From the NCBI RefSeq assembly GCF_000147815.2, contig NC_015957.1, forward strand, positions 2,170,001 to 2,234,000: a stretch of 64,000 bases of DNA. The letters are read 5' to 3'. Positions 1 through 8,548 of the stretch are shown one piece after another (position 1 is the stretch's first letter; every line of letters starts with the position of its first letter). The position numbers and the translations under genes are program-made. The notes under the pieces are model-generated. The model was not told the DNA's origin and did no database searches. It saw only the letters and a program-made list of their open reading frames with translations. The stretch comes from Streptomyces violaceusniger Tu 4113. GTDB taxonomy: Bacteria > Actinomycetota > Actinomycetes > Streptomycetales > Streptomycetaceae.

Positions 1-207
1 AACGCGGTGGCCGCCTTCTGGGCCGCCCACGTCATCACCCGCCCGCTCGGCGCCTCCGTCGCCGACTGGATGGCGGTCGGCCGGGGACGGGGCGGGCTCG
101 CTCTCGGCCTGGGGCCGGTCACGCTGTCCTGGACGGTGGCCATTTTCGGCTTCGTAGGCTATCTGGCCGTCTCCCGCAAGGACGTCCAGCACGACCCCAT
201 GCCGTGA
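1..207 (+). CDS. COG4705-type membrane protein, C-terminal end only
   Basis: Cut by the left edge of the window; the reading frame is open from base 1. The remaining 68 residues cover the end of one transmembrane segment, a loop with the pattern RPLG-x6-DW followed by a Gly-rich stretch, and a final hydrophobic helix ending near SRKDV. The same pattern occurs in the intact gene at 9306-10559 (RPLGANLGDW, then a Gly-rich loop, then a helix ending SRSDV), so the two are paralogues. COG4705 proteins are multi-pass membrane proteins of unknown function. This copy stops soon after the last helix and lacks the extracytoplasmic tail of the other one. Confidence 0.75.
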   Translation, partial: NAVAAFWAAHVITRPLGASVADWMAVGRGRGGLALGLGPVTLSWTVAIFGFVGYLAVSRKDVQHDPMP

Positions 208-235
208 CACGGCAGAGCGCCGAGCGGGTCTGTCG

Positions 236-1615
236 TCACCCGGCAGGCAGGCTGACCACGAAGCGTGCCCCGGGCGTGTGCCCGGGGTCGTTGGCCACCT
301 CGCCGCCGGCGGAGCGGGCGAGACGTCGCGCCAGCGGCAGCCCCAGGCCCGCTCCGGCGTGCCCGTCGCCGGGATCCGCACGTCGACCGGGCTCGAAGAG
401 CTGTCCGGCGAACGAGGGTGGTACGCCGGGTCCGTCGTCGATGACGTCGACGCGGACGCCGTCGGGGGCGGAGTAGGCACGGACGGCGACGCTGGTGTGT
501 GCGTAGCGGCAGGCGTTGGCGAGGAGCGGGCTGACGATGCGTTCGAGGAGGGCGGGCGGGACTCCGGCCACAAGGGGAGGGCCGCCGGTGGTGAGCGTCA
601 CGTGGTCCGGCACGTCGAGGGCTTCGGTGAGGCGGCGCAGCGTGGGCAGGACCTCCACGGTGCCGGGAGCGGTGAGTGTGCCGTTGCGGGCGTCCTCCAG
701 GAGCGTGTCGCAGATCGTGCGCATGGACTCGGCGGCATCCGCGATGACCTGGTGGGTGGCGTGGGTCTGGTCGGCTGTGCGGGGGCGGGTCCGCCACCAG
801 TCGAGTTCGGCGATGATCCGGCTCAACGGTGTGCGCAGCTCGTGCGAGAGTTCTCCGGTGAGCTGCCGCTCGTGGCGCAGCAGGGTGCGGATACGGTCCA
901 GGATGGCGTCCAACGACGTACCGAGGCGGGCGAGTTCGTCAGGGTGGCGCATACTCCCGAAGCGTTCCTCGGAGGCCACGGCGCTCCACTGGGTGGCCTG
1001 GTCGGTCATCGTACGGACGGGGCGCAGCGCGCGGCCGACCGCGAGCCGGGTCAGGGCGTAGGTGCAGGCGAGCATGACGGCGTCCAGGACGAGCGATCCC
1101 AGGAGCAGGGTGTCGGCCGAGCTCCGGTAGGGCGAGAGGTCCAGCGCGGTGACCACCGTGGCCTCGTTCTTCTCACCGGGGACCGGCTGGGAACACAACC
1201 GGAGGGGGCCCCGCACGTCGACGGTGGCGCACCGCCGGCCGCCGTGCCCGGCGAGTGTGTGGGCGAAGCGGGTCAGGGCCCCGGCGGCCGGCGGAGCTTC
1301 GAGCAGGCGTCGGCCGGAGTAGATCCACACGTTGGCGTCGAGGAGGTCGTCGTGCGAGGTCTCCAGGACGCGTACGGTCGTCCCGCTGGTGTCGACGGTC
1401 GTCGCGACGGCGGCGGCGCGGGTGCGGAGTTCGTCGTCCGCCTGGTGCTGGAGGCGGTGCTGGGCCACGGTGTTGAAGGCGACGGTGAGGACCAGCATCA
1501 GCAGCGTGGCCGTGACGAGCGCCACGAGTGAGAGCCGGCCGCGCAGCGTGCTGGGCGCCAGACGGTGAAGGAGGGCGGTCGCGGCGGGGCGCGGCCGGTG
1601 GCGGACCTCGCTCAT
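236..1615 (-). CDS. Two-component sensor histidine kinase
   Basis: A 459-residue membrane histidine kinase. Two transmembrane helices (about residues 27-49 and 169-189) bracket an extracytoplasmic sensor region, followed by a HAMP-like linker and a dimerisation domain with the H-box SHELRTPL (His258 predicted to be phosphorylated). The ATPase domain shows an N-box (LANACRYA), G1 (DDGPGV) and G2 (GAGLGL). The start was set at 1615 because its ATG overlaps the stop of the response regulator gene (ATGA), giving translational coupling; a longer upstream extension would lie inside the regulator gene. The signal is unknown. The neighbouring damaged BlaI/M56 pair could suggest cell-wall stress, but that is inference only. 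Confidence 0.9.
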   Translation of the reverse strand: MSEVRHRPRPAATALLHRLAPSTLRGRLSLVALVTATLLMLVLTVAFNTVAQHRLQHQADDELRTRAAAVATTVDTSGTTVRVLETSHDDLLDANVWIYSGRRLLEAPPAAGALTRFAHTLAGHGGRRCATVDVRGPLRLCSQPVPGEKNEATVVTALDLSPYRSSADTLLLGSLVLDAVMLACTYALTRLAVGRALRPVRTMTDQATQWSAVASEERFGSMRHPDELARLGTSLDAILDRIRTLLRHERQLTGELSHELRTPLSRIIAELDWWRTRPRTADQTHATHQVIADAAESMRTICDTLLEDARNGTLTAPGTVEVLPTLRRLTEALDVPDHVTLTTGGPPLVAGVPPALLERIVSPLLANACRYAHTSVAVRAYSAPDGVRVDVIDDGPGVPPSFAGQLFEPGRRADPGDGHAGAGLGLPLARRLARSAGGEVANDPGHTPGARFVVSLPAG

Positions 1616-2274
1616 GACAGGCGGTGGCCGATGCCGCGCGCCGTGCCGATCGTCCGGTCGCTGCCCGCCTCGCGGAGTTTGCGGCGCAGCCTGATCAAGT
1701 ACTGGTCGAGGGTGTTGTCGCTGACCTGGGCCCCTTCGGGCCAGGCCGCCCGGACCAGTTCGCGGCGGCGCACGACGGCGCCGGGAGTGGTCATGAGCGC
1801 GGCCAGCAGACGGAACTCGGTCGGCGTCGGATCGACCCGGGTGCCCCGGACAGCGACCGTGTGCCGGACGGCGTCCAGTACCAGGTCTCCCGCCGTGGCG
1901 ACCGGCGGCGGCGCGGCCCGCTTCAGAGCTGCCCGCAGGCGGGCCGCGAGTTCGGCGAGATGGAACGGCTTGGGCAGATAGTCGTCGCCTCCGGCCGAGA
2001 ACCCGGACAGCCGGTCGGTGAGCCGGTGATGGGCGGTCGGGAAGATGACGGGAGAGAGGAAGCCGTTCGCGCGCATCGCCTGGCACACGTCCCGTCCGTC
2101 CGCGTCGGGGAGCCCGATGTCGAGCACGGCGGCGGAGATGCCGGCGGTGGCCGGCCGCAGGGCGGTGGCGCCGTCCGGCGCCGGGACGGTGTCGAAGTCC
2201 TCGTCGCGCAGCCCGCGCACCAGCACGTCACGCAGGGCGTGATCGTCCTCGACGACCAGGATCGTCTGCCGCAT
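1612..2274 (-). CDS. OmpR/PhoB-type response regulator
   Basis: A 220-residue regulator partnered with the kinase that follows it. The receiver domain has the acidic pair ED near residue 10, phosphoacceptor Asp52 (VLDIGLPDADG), Thr80 and Lys102 (LPKPF). A winged-helix DNA-binding domain fills residues 125-220. The position that is usually hydrophobic before Thr80 is Pro (FPTA), a small oddity that keeps the key Thr. The start at 2274 gives MRQTILVVEDD, the usual beginning of the family; a longer frame upstream adds only Arg-rich sequence. It is divergent from the blaI-like remnant, and the two share the intergenic operators at 2402-2438. Confidence 0.9.
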   Translation of the reverse strand: MRQTILVVEDDHALRDVLVRGLRDEDFDTVPAPDGATALRPATAGISAAVLDIGLPDADGRDVCQAMRANGFLSPVIFPTAHHRLTDRLSGFSAGGDDYLPKPFHLAELAARLRAALKRAAPPPVATAGDLVLDAVRHTVAVRGTRVDPTPTEFRLLAALMTTPGAVVRRRELVRAAWPEGAQVSDNTLDQYLIRLRRKLREAGSDRTIGTARGIGHRLS

Positions 2275-2401
2275 GGTCCTCCCTCGGTTCGCGTGTCGTG
2301 TCCGTCCGGCTGCCCGCCGCATCCGACGGCTATTTCCCTCCGCGCGCTGTGTCCGTCCGCGTGGGCCGCCGGATGCACCGCGGCGGAGACATTCGGCCGG
2401 T

Positions 2402-2438
2402 GACTACAATGCAGTAGACGGTCTACTCGACTGTAGAC
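2402..2438. promoter_or_regulatory. BlaI-type operator cluster
   Basis: Two overlapping inverted repeats built on GTCTAC/GTAGAC: GACTAC (2402-2407) facing GTAGAC (2414-2419), and GTCTAC (2421-2426) facing GTAGAC (2433-2438). Known BlaI/MecI operators are dyads with TAC...GTA cores, so these fit the regulator encoded 20 bases downstream. The sites look intact although that regulator gene is not. Confidence 0.6.
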
Positions 2439-2459
2439 GATCGTGGAGTGAGGGTTCCC

Positions 2460-2832
2460 ATGACCGACTCGAGGGACGAGAGGCGGCCGGCCGGCGACCT
2501 CGAAGCGGCCGTCATGGCCGCACTGTGGGCCGCCGGGGGCCCCGCTCACGCCCGGGCGGGTGCAGGCCGAACTCGGCAGCGGCCTGGCACGCACGACCGT
2601 GGCGACGATCCTGACCCGTCTGCACGAGAGGGGCATCGTCGGCCGTGAGCGGCTGGGGCGCGGCTTCGCCTACTTCCCGGTGCAGGACGCTCCCGGCCTG
2701 ACCGCCCGGCGAATGCACACCGAACCAGACCTGGATGCCGACCGGCGGATGGTCCTGGCCCGCTTCGTCGCCCAGCTCGGCCCGGGCGACGAGGAGGTCC
2801 TGCGCCGGCTCCTGGATGGTGACGAGCGATGA
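2460..2832 (+). pseudogene. BlaI/MecI/CopY-family repressor, frameshifted
   Basis: The first 28 codons (MTDSRDERRPAGDLEAAVMAALW...) and the last 90 codons (QAELGSGLARTTVATILTRL...) are both recognisable BlaI-type winged helix, but in different frames. Removing one base from the G/C run at about 2531-2542 restores a continuous protein through GGPLTPGRVQAEL. The family represses its own gene and a linked M56 sensor protease, which is exactly what follows (ATGA overlap at 2829). Either one base was inserted in the genome or the run was misread in sequencing. The two further breaks in the partner gene favour real decay, but sequencing error is not excluded. Confidence 0.75.
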
Positions 2833-3949
2833 CCGCCGTCCTGTTCGTACCGCTGATCCTGCCCTTCCTCGCGCCGGCGCCGGCCCGCCGGACTCTCGAC
2901 CGTCTCGCCCCCGCCACCGCGCTGTGGATCCTGGCCGCCTCGGCACTGGCACTGGCGGGAACCTGCGTCGCCGCCCTCAGAGCGCTGGTCCTGACCGGAC
3001 TGCTCAAGCTCCCCGCCTTCGCCGCCCTCGGTGAACTCATCCACCCCTTGCGCACGCCCTCCGACTTCGTCGTCGTTCCCGCGGCGTCGGCGGCCACGGG
3101 AGTGCTCGCCCTCGGCGTCATGACCCTCGTACGCTCGGCCTTCCGGCAGACCCGCGCTTACCGCGCCGCCCGGACGCAGGCCGGCCGCCGCCCGGACGCC
3201 GGTGACCTCTGCGTCGTCGACTCGCCCCACCCGGACGCCTATGCCCTGCCCGGACGGCCCCACCGCATCGTCGTCACCACCGCGATGCTGCGCAGCCTGG
3301 GACCTGCCGAACGCGAGGCCCTTTTCGCCCATGAACGGGCCCACAACCGGGGGGCTGGCCACCACTACTTCCTGGCCGCCGCGGAACTCGCCGCTCACTG
3401 CCACCCGGCCCTGCGCCGAGTGCGCGAGATCATCCGGCTCGCCGCCGAGCGGGACGCCGACGAGGCCGCCGCCACCGCCGTCGGGGACCGGCGTCTGATC
3501 GCCACCGCCATCGCACGCGCCGCCCTGGCCGGCCACGCCTCCCCGACCACTCGCCCGGACTTCGCACCCGCAGCGACGACGGGCCCGGTTCCGCAACGCG
3601 TCGCCGCCCTCCTCGGCCCCGCCGTGAGACGCCCTCGACCAAGCGCGGCCGGCAGCCCTGGCCGCGACCGGCGGAGCCGTGCCCCAGCGGGTGCGGGCCC
3701 TGCCGGCCCCGCCTCCCCCGCGCCGCACCCTGCCCTTCGTGGCGGGCGCCCTCCTGCTCACCCTGTGCTGCGCCGGCCGCCAGCGCCGCCTCCGACAGCG
3801 AGAACCTGGTCGACAGCGCGGAGCGGGCCCAGTGCCCGGCGGACGCCGGAGCACCGGGCGCGGCATGGGCGGGGCACCGTCCGCAGCGGCCCGACGACGC
3901 CTGCTGCGACGACCGCGGAGCCGGCGACCACGCAAGGCACCGCAGGTAG
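2829..3949 (+). pseudogene. M56 (BlaR1/MecR1-like) membrane metallopeptidase, frameshifted twice
   Basis: The N-terminal part has two or three hydrophobic segments and a zinc-peptidase motif HERAH (residues 168-172) with a downstream Glu-rich ligand region (AERDADEAA). It stays in one frame to about 3625. Conserved-looking sequence then continues in the next frame (DALDQARPAALAATGGAV... PPPRRTLPFVAGALLLTLCC), and after about 3775 in the third frame (AASAASDSENLVDSAERAQC), ending at the stop 3947-3949. Left unrepaired, the first frame runs on to 4088 as Arg/Pro-rich nonsense. The catalytic core is intact, so a truncated peptidase without its last membrane helix could still be made. Confidence 0.7.
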
Positions 3950-3956
3950 CCGCGTA

Positions 3957-4030
3957 GTACCGCGGTACCACGCGGACGGCGTGGTTCAGGCTCCTGGTAC
4001 CACGGGATCGGCTGGCGCGGCTCTTAGCGT
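3957..4030. promoter_or_regulatory. Promoter region of the ABC exporter with repeated GGTACCACG
   Basis: The 9-mer GGTACCACG occurs at 3964-3972 and again at 3996-4004, 32 bases apart (three helical turns). The first copy sits in the perfect palindrome GTACCGCGGTAC (3957-3968). A plausible -10 box TAGCGT lies at 4025-4030, about 55 bases before the start codon. The spacing suggests an activator or repressor site, possibly for the LuxR-type regulator encoded downstream. Confidence 0.45.
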
Positions 4031-4084
4031 GGCCGGTGAGGCGTCGGAAGCGACGGACGCCCGAGCCCCACAGGGAGAACACGG

Positions 4085-5029
4085 ATGATCGAGGCGCAGC
4101 AGCTGACCAAGCGGTACGGCGAGAAGACGGCCGTCGACGGGCTGGACTTCGACGTGAAGCCGGGCACGGTGACCGGCTTCCTGGGCCCCAACGGCGCGGG
4201 GAAGTCCACAACCATGCGCATGATCGTCGGGCTCGACGCCCCGACCAGCGGCTCCGTCACCGTGAACGGCCGCCGTTACGCCCGCCACCAGGCGCCGCTG
4301 CAGGAGGTAGGAGCGCTTCTGGAGGCGAAGTCGATCCACCCGGGCCGCTCCGCCTACAACCACCTGCTGGCACTCGCGCTGACCCACGGCATTCCGCGCC
4401 GCCGGGTCCACGAGGTCATCGAGCTGGCGGGACTGGGCAGTGTGGCCAAGAAGCGGGCCGGCGCCTTCTCCCTCGGGATGGGCCAGCGGCTGGGGATCGC
4501 GGCGGCGCTCCTGGGCGATCCGCAGACGGTCATGCTGGACGAGCCGGTCAACGGGCTGGACCCGGAGGGGGTGCTCTGGATCCGCAACCTGCTGAAGGCC
4601 CTCGCCGAAGAGGGCCGGACCGTGTTCGTGTCGTCACATCTGATGAGCGAGATGGCCCTGGTCGCGGATCACCTGATCATCGCGGGGCGCGGGCGGCTGC
4701 TGGCCGATACCACCGTGGGAGACCTCGTCCGGGAGGCCGGCGGCGACACGGTGCAGATTGCTACCCAGGAGGCGGCACGGCTGCGGGAGGTACTGGCCGG
4801 TCCCGGCGTCGAGATCACGGGCCGGTCCGGCTCCGAGGAGCTTCAGGTGACCGGGCTGAGTGCCCGTGAGATCGGTCTGAAGGCGGCCGAGCACGGGATC
4901 GCGCTGTTCGAACTGACGGCGCGGACGGTGTCGTTGGAGGAGGCGTTCATGAACCTGACCAGGGATGCCGTGGAGTACCACGGCTCCACGACCGTCGAGA
5001 CCCCTGAGCCCGTCGGGAGCAACGCATGA
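4085..5029 (+). CDS. ABC transporter ATP-binding protein (exporter type)
   Basis: A 314-residue ATPase with Walker A GPNGAGKST (34-42), a variant signature FSLGMGQRL in place of LSGGQ, Walker B TVMLDEP followed by VNGLD, and an H-loop SSH. The 80-residue C-terminal extension is usual in ABC-2 systems of the DrrA/BcrA/NatA type, which export drugs, peptides or lipids. It overlaps the permease gene by 4 bases (ATGA), and the four genes from here to 7857 form one operon with a histidine kinase and a LuxR regulator. This arrangement is common in actinobacteria, where the two-component system often controls the adjacent exporter. The substrate cannot be read from the sequence. Confidence 0.9.
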   Translation: MIEAQQLTKRYGEKTAVDGLDFDVKPGTVTGFLGPNGAGKSTTMRMIVGLDAPTSGSVTVNGRRYARHQAPLQEVGALLEAKSIHPGRSAYNHLLALALTHGIPRRRVHEVIELAGLGSVAKKRAGAFSLGMGQRLGIAAALLGDPQTVMLDEPVNGLDPEGVLWIRNLLKALAEEGRTVFVSSHLMSEMALVADHLIIAGRGRLLADTTVGDLVREAGGDTVQIATQEAARLREVLAGPGVEITGRSGSEELQVTGLSAREIGLKAAEHGIALFELTARTVSLEEAFMNLTRDAVEYHGSTTVETPEPVGSNA

Positions 5030-5865
5030 GTACCTTCACCACGACTGTCGAGACGCCCCCGGCAGCTCCCGCCCGTCCCGCCTACCGGGTGACCGGACGG
5101 CGCGTGGTGGCCTCGGAGTGGGCCAAGCTGTGGTCACTCCGATCGACCTGGATCACCCTGGGCCTCGGCCTGCTCTTCCTCATCGCCTTCGGTCTGATCG
5201 CCGCGAACCACTACAAGTCCGGCATCGGCTCCGCGCACCAGGACCGTGACTTCGCCACCGCGACGGCCGTGAGCCTGTCCCTCTTCGGCACCAACTTCGC
5301 CCAGCTCGCCCTCGGCGTGCTCGGTGTGCTGGTCACGGCGGGGGAGTACTCCACCGGCATGATCCGCTCCACGCTCGCGGCCGTGCCGCGCCGACTGCCC
5401 GTGCTGTGGTCCAAGGCGGCCGTGTTCGGGCTGGTCGCGCTGATCGTCGGCACCCTCGGCGCGTTCATCGCCTTCGGGTTCGGCGGCTCGATCGTCTCCG
5501 GCACACCCGCCGCGATGAGCCTGACGCACACCGGAGTCGTACGGAGCCTGCTGGGCGCCGGGCTCTACCTCGGCCTGGTCGGCGTCATCGGCACCGCCCT
5601 CGGTGCCCTGCTGCGGTCAGTGGCCGGCGGCATCTCGGTACTGGTCGCCACCCTCATGCTGATCCCGGGACTGATCTCCCTGCTGCCCAGCTCCTGGCAG
5701 GACGGCGTCAGCCCCTACCTGCCGTCGAACGCGGGCGAGTCGGTGTTCGCCCTCACGCACGACTCCACGACCCTGTCGCCGGGTGCCGGACTGCTGGTCT
5801 TCCTCGGCTGGACGGCGCTCGCGCTGGTGGGAGCGGCGTACCGGCTGGTGCGCAGCGACGTCTGA
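5026..5865 (+). CDS. ABC-2 type transporter permease
   Basis: A 279-residue membrane protein with about six hydrophobic helices. A conserved cytoplasmic N-terminal motif (VVASEWAKLWSLRSTWITL) leads into the first helix, and a GEYSTGMIRSTLAAVPRR loop of the kind seen in actinobacterial ABC-2 permeases follows the second. It pairs with the ATPase gene upstream, with which it overlaps by 4 bases. The next gene begins only 19 bases after the stop. Expected to form a homodimeric export channel in the cytoplasmic membrane. Confidence 0.88.
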   Translation: MSTFTTTVETPPAAPARPAYRVTGRRVVASEWAKLWSLRSTWITLGLGLLFLIAFGLIAANHYKSGIGSAHQDRDFATATAVSLSLFGTNFAQLALGVLGVLVTAGEYSTGMIRSTLAAVPRRLPVLWSKAAVFGLVALIVGTLGAFIAFGFGGSIVSGTPAAMSLTHTGVVRSLLGAGLYLGLVGVIGTALGALLRSVAGGISVLVATLMLIPGLISLLPSSWQDGVSPYLPSNAGESVFALTHDSTTLSPGAGLLVFLGWTALALVGAAYRLVRSDV

Positions 5866-5884
5866 CGACCCGCACCATGAGCAG

Positions 5885-7192
5885 GTGACCACCTTGACGA
5901 CGACCACCTCCGCCGCGGACGTCGGCGGAACCGGACCGCTGGCCGCCCGGCTCGCCCGGGCCGGCCAGCGGCTGCGGCAGGCGGACCGCGCCCATCCGTG
6001 GATGCTGGACACTGCCGTGACGGCGCTGGTCTTCCTCATGTTCTGTCTGCCGGACCTGCTGGACCACGGCGACGCGGGGGAGGGGGACGGCGACGGCCCG
6101 CACAGGTTCCACTTCGCCTTCGTCCAGCTCCCCCTGGCGGCCATGCTGGCCCTGCAGGCCGGTCTGGTGCTGCCGCTGCTGTGGCGGCGGCGTCGGCCCA
6201 TGGCGGCCTTCGTCGCCATCGCCGTCGTGTTCGTCCTGCAGTGGTCGATGGGTGCCGCGCTGCGCGCGGACGTCGCCCTGTTCATCGCCCTGTACAGCCT
6301 GGCCTTGCACGGGCAACTGCGCCGACTGCCGTGGGCCTGCGCGGTCATGGCGTCGGGGATGGTGCTGGTCGCGGTGCGCGTCTCGCCGGCCGTGTCGGTC
6401 TGGGACGCCCTGTTCTTCCTGCTGAGCACGGCGACCGCGGCCCTGGCAGTCGGTCTGATGGTCCGGACCCGGCGGGCGCAGCTCGCCGGGCTGCGGGAGC
6501 GGGCGGCCCGGCTGGAGACGGAACGCGACCAGCGCATCAGACTCGCGACCGCCACGGAACGTGCCCGGGTGGCCCGCGAGATGCACGACATCGTCGGCCA
6601 CAACCTGGCCGTCATCATCACCCTCGCCGACGCCGGTTCCTACGCCACGGACACGGCTCCCGAACGCGGCAAGGAGGCCCTCCAGCTCATCGGCGACACC
6701 GGCAGGACGGCCCTGGGCGAGCTGCGCCGCGTGCTCGGCGTCCTGCGCGAGGCATCGGACGGTGCCCGCCGGACACCTGAACTCAGCCCCCAGCCCGGCC
6801 TCGCGGACATCGAGACGCTGTGCGACGGCGTACGCACCGCCGGCCTGGAGATCGTCTACCGGACCGTCGGCGAGGTGGACGCCCTGGACCGGGGGGTACA
6901 GCTGGCGGTCTACCGCATCGTCCAGGAAGCCCTGACCAACACCCTGAAACACGCCGGTGCCGGCACCCGGGTGACCCTGTCGGTCGTCAGGGACGAACGG
7001 CTCGTCATCCGGATCCGGGACAACGGCCCGGCCGGACACACCGGACCATGGAACGAGGAAGGACACGGACTGGTGGGCATGCGCGAACGAGCGGCACTGT
7101 ACGGAGGGACCGTGAGCGCCGGACCTGCGGCCGACGGAGGATGGGTCGTGGAGGCCGCCCTCGACCTGACACCTCAGGGAGGCACCCGGTGA
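5885..7192 (+). CDS. Sensor histidine kinase, HisKA_3 (NarL-partner) type
   Basis: A 435-residue kinase starting at GTG 5885. It has four or five transmembrane helices between residues 40 and 195 with only short loops, which suggests sensing within the membrane. A coiled-coil stretch follows, then the HisKA_3 motif AREMHDIVGHNLAV with His234. The ATPase domain has an N-box (EALTNTLKHA) and G motifs (RDNGP, GHGLVGMRERA). The stop overlaps the GTG of the response regulator (GTGA). An upstream extension is open but lies in the permease gene in another frame, so the GTG start is preferred. Confidence 0.9.
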   Translation: MTTLTTTTSAADVGGTGPLAARLARAGQRLRQADRAHPWMLDTAVTALVFLMFCLPDLLDHGDAGEGDGDGPHRFHFAFVQLPLAAMLALQAGLVLPLLWRRRRPMAAFVAIAVVFVLQWSMGAALRADVALFIALYSLALHGQLRRLPWACAVMASGMVLVAVRVSPAVSVWDALFFLLSTATAALAVGLMVRTRRAQLAGLRERAARLETERDQRIRLATATERARVAREMHDIVGHNLAVIITLADAGSYATDTAPERGKEALQLIGDTGRTALGELRRVLGVLREASDGARRTPELSPQPGLADIETLCDGVRTAGLEIVYRTVGEVDALDRGVQLAVYRIVQEALTNTLKHAGAGTRVTLSVVRDERLVIRIRDNGPAGHTGPWNEEGHGLVGMRERAALYGGTVSAGPAADGGWVVEAALDLTPQGGTR

Positions 7193-7857
7193 CCACGGTG
7201 CTCGTCGTAGATGACCAGCAGCTGCAACGCTACGGCTTTCGGGTGCTGCTCGACTCCATCCCCGAGACGGAGGTGGTCGGCGAGGCCGGGAGCGGCGCCG
7301 AGGCCGTCCGCAAGACCGCCGAACTGCGCCCCGACGTCGTGCTGATGGACGTACGGATGCCCGGCATGGACGGCATCGAGGCGACGCGCCGGATCGCCGA
7401 GACCGGGGGGCGTTCCAGTGTCCTCGTGCTGACCACCTTCGACGTCGACGAGTATGTGCATGCCGCCCTGCGGGCCGGAGCCAGCGGCTTCCTGCTCAAG
7501 GACGCGCGCCCGGAGGAACTCCTCGCCGGGATCCACGCGGTTGCCGGGGGCGACGCGGTGATCGCGCCGGCCCTCACCCGCCGCATCCTGGACGAGTACG
7601 CCAGGCACGTGCCGGCCAGAAGGGGTGACCCGGGCGAGGACCCGCGAGTGGCCTCTCTCACCGAACGCGAGCGCGAGATCCTCGTCGCCATCGGCAAGGG
7701 CTGGACCAACGGCGAGATCGCCGCCCGCTTCGTAGTGGCTGAGTCCACCGTGAAGACACACGTCGGCCGGGTCCTTGCCAAGATCGGCGCCCGCGACCGC
7801 ATCCAGGCGGTGATCTTCGCCTACGACCGGGGACTTGCCCGCCCCGGTGCCGGCTGA
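7189..7857 (+). CDS. NarL/LuxR-family response regulator
   Basis: A 222-residue regulator starting at a GTG that overlaps the kinase stop. Receiver domain: DD at 8-9, phosphoacceptor Asp54 ([12 protein letters not shown]), then VLTTFD and LLKDA. The C-terminal LuxR helix-turn-helix reads [22 protein letters not shown]... [19 protein letters not shown]. It is the last gene of the exporter operon and is a likely controller of the GGTACCACG-containing promoter upstream. Sequence after its stop is remnant-like rather than genic. Confidence 0.92.
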   Translation: MTTVLVVDDQQLQRYGFRVLLDSIPETEVVGEAGSGAEAVRKTAELRPDVVLMDVRMPGMDGIEATRRIAETGGRSSVLVLTTFDVDEYVHAALRAGASGFLLKDARPEELLAGIHAVAGGDAVIAPALTRRILDEYARHVPARRGDPGEDPRVASLTEREREILVAIGKGWTNGEIAARFVVAESTVKTHVGRVLAKIGARDRIQAVIFAYDRGLARPGAG

Positions 7858-7943
7858 ACGGAAGGCAGCACCGCCAAGACGTCTTCTCACCCGCCTCTAG
7901 CCCAGGAGTCGATTCCGTGGTGTGCGACGGCAAGAGGTGCAAG

Positions 7944-8147
7944 ATGGCCGGCGGATCGAACGCCACCACGACCGGTGTTCTTCGCACCGACCTCCCGAAG
8001 CGGGCCGTCCGGCCTCGGCGCCCTCCGGGCGAGTTCCGGCTCGGGGCGGTCGCGGCAGCCTTCACGCTCGCGCAGCTCGTTCTCGTACGGCCGGATCTCG
8101 GTCTCGGCTGGGACGAGACCGTCTACGTCAGCCAGGTCAGCGGTCAC
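7944..8147 (+). pseudogene. N-terminal fragment of a polytopic membrane protein (possible mannosyltransferase type)
   Basis: A 68-codon stretch in one frame ends in a hydrophobic helix and the motif LGWDETVYVSQVSGH. A WDE-x-Y motif after the first helix is typical of actinobacterial multi-pass glycosyltransferase-like membrane proteins several hundred residues long. Here the similarity stops at the His of VSGH and unrelated sequence follows, so only the first helix and loop survive. The glycosyltransferase call is weak; that this is a truncated membrane protein is better supported. Confidence 0.4.
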
Positions 8148-8163
8148 AGGGAAGGTGACTGTT

Positions 8164-8360
8164 GTGACCGCGGCCGAGAGCTTGCCGATCACCGTGGGTC
8201 GGCGCCTGTACGTCCGGCTGGGAATCACCCTGGTGGCGCTCGCCGCCGCCGGAGGGATGGTCGTCGCGCACCGGGCCACGCTGGACAGCGGCACCGACCG
8301 GCTGGCCGCCGCGGACGGGGAGTGGCTGGTGCTCGCCTGCCTCGCCGCGGTGGGCACCTG
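8164..8360 (+). pseudogene. N-terminal fragment of a second membrane protein
   Basis: Starts at GTG 8164 and reads VTAAESLPITVGRRLYVRLG..., with two hydrophobic helices (about residues 17-36 and 55-68). The style resembles YbhN/UPF0104-type membrane proteins, but this is a loose resemblance. Sense sequence ends at GTWV near 8360, where the frame runs into Arg-rich nonsense and a different membrane fragment begins in another frame. It is separated from the preceding fragment by 16 bases, as if a deletion had removed the end of one gene and kept the start of the next. Confidence 0.35.
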
Positions 8361-8365
8361 GGTGG

Positions 8366-8548
8366 GGCCTGGGCGCCGTCGTGACCAGCGCTCTGTTCCT
8401 GGCGGTCATCCTCGGACTGGTCATCTACCTCTCCGCACCCGCAGGGATGCTGCCGAACCGGAGCACGCGTCGGGACCCATGGCCTGAGCCACCAGCCAGG
8501 CCCGTGGTTCCTCCCATCAGCTCCGGCCGCGCTCACAGCCGAGTTTGA
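8366..8548 (+). pseudogene. C-terminal remnant of a COG4705-type membrane protein
   Basis: The frame reads GLGAVVTSALFLAVILGLVIYL and then a polar tail to a stop at 8546-8548. This lines up with the last helix of the intact gene at 9306-10559 (GLGTAITSVIFLGAILATVVYL), sharing G-L-G, T-S, F-L, I-L and V-x-Y-L. It is joined directly to the end of the preceding fragment without any start of its own, so it is a fusion remnant rather than a gene. It makes a third COG4705 sequence in 10.5 kb. Confidence 0.45.
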
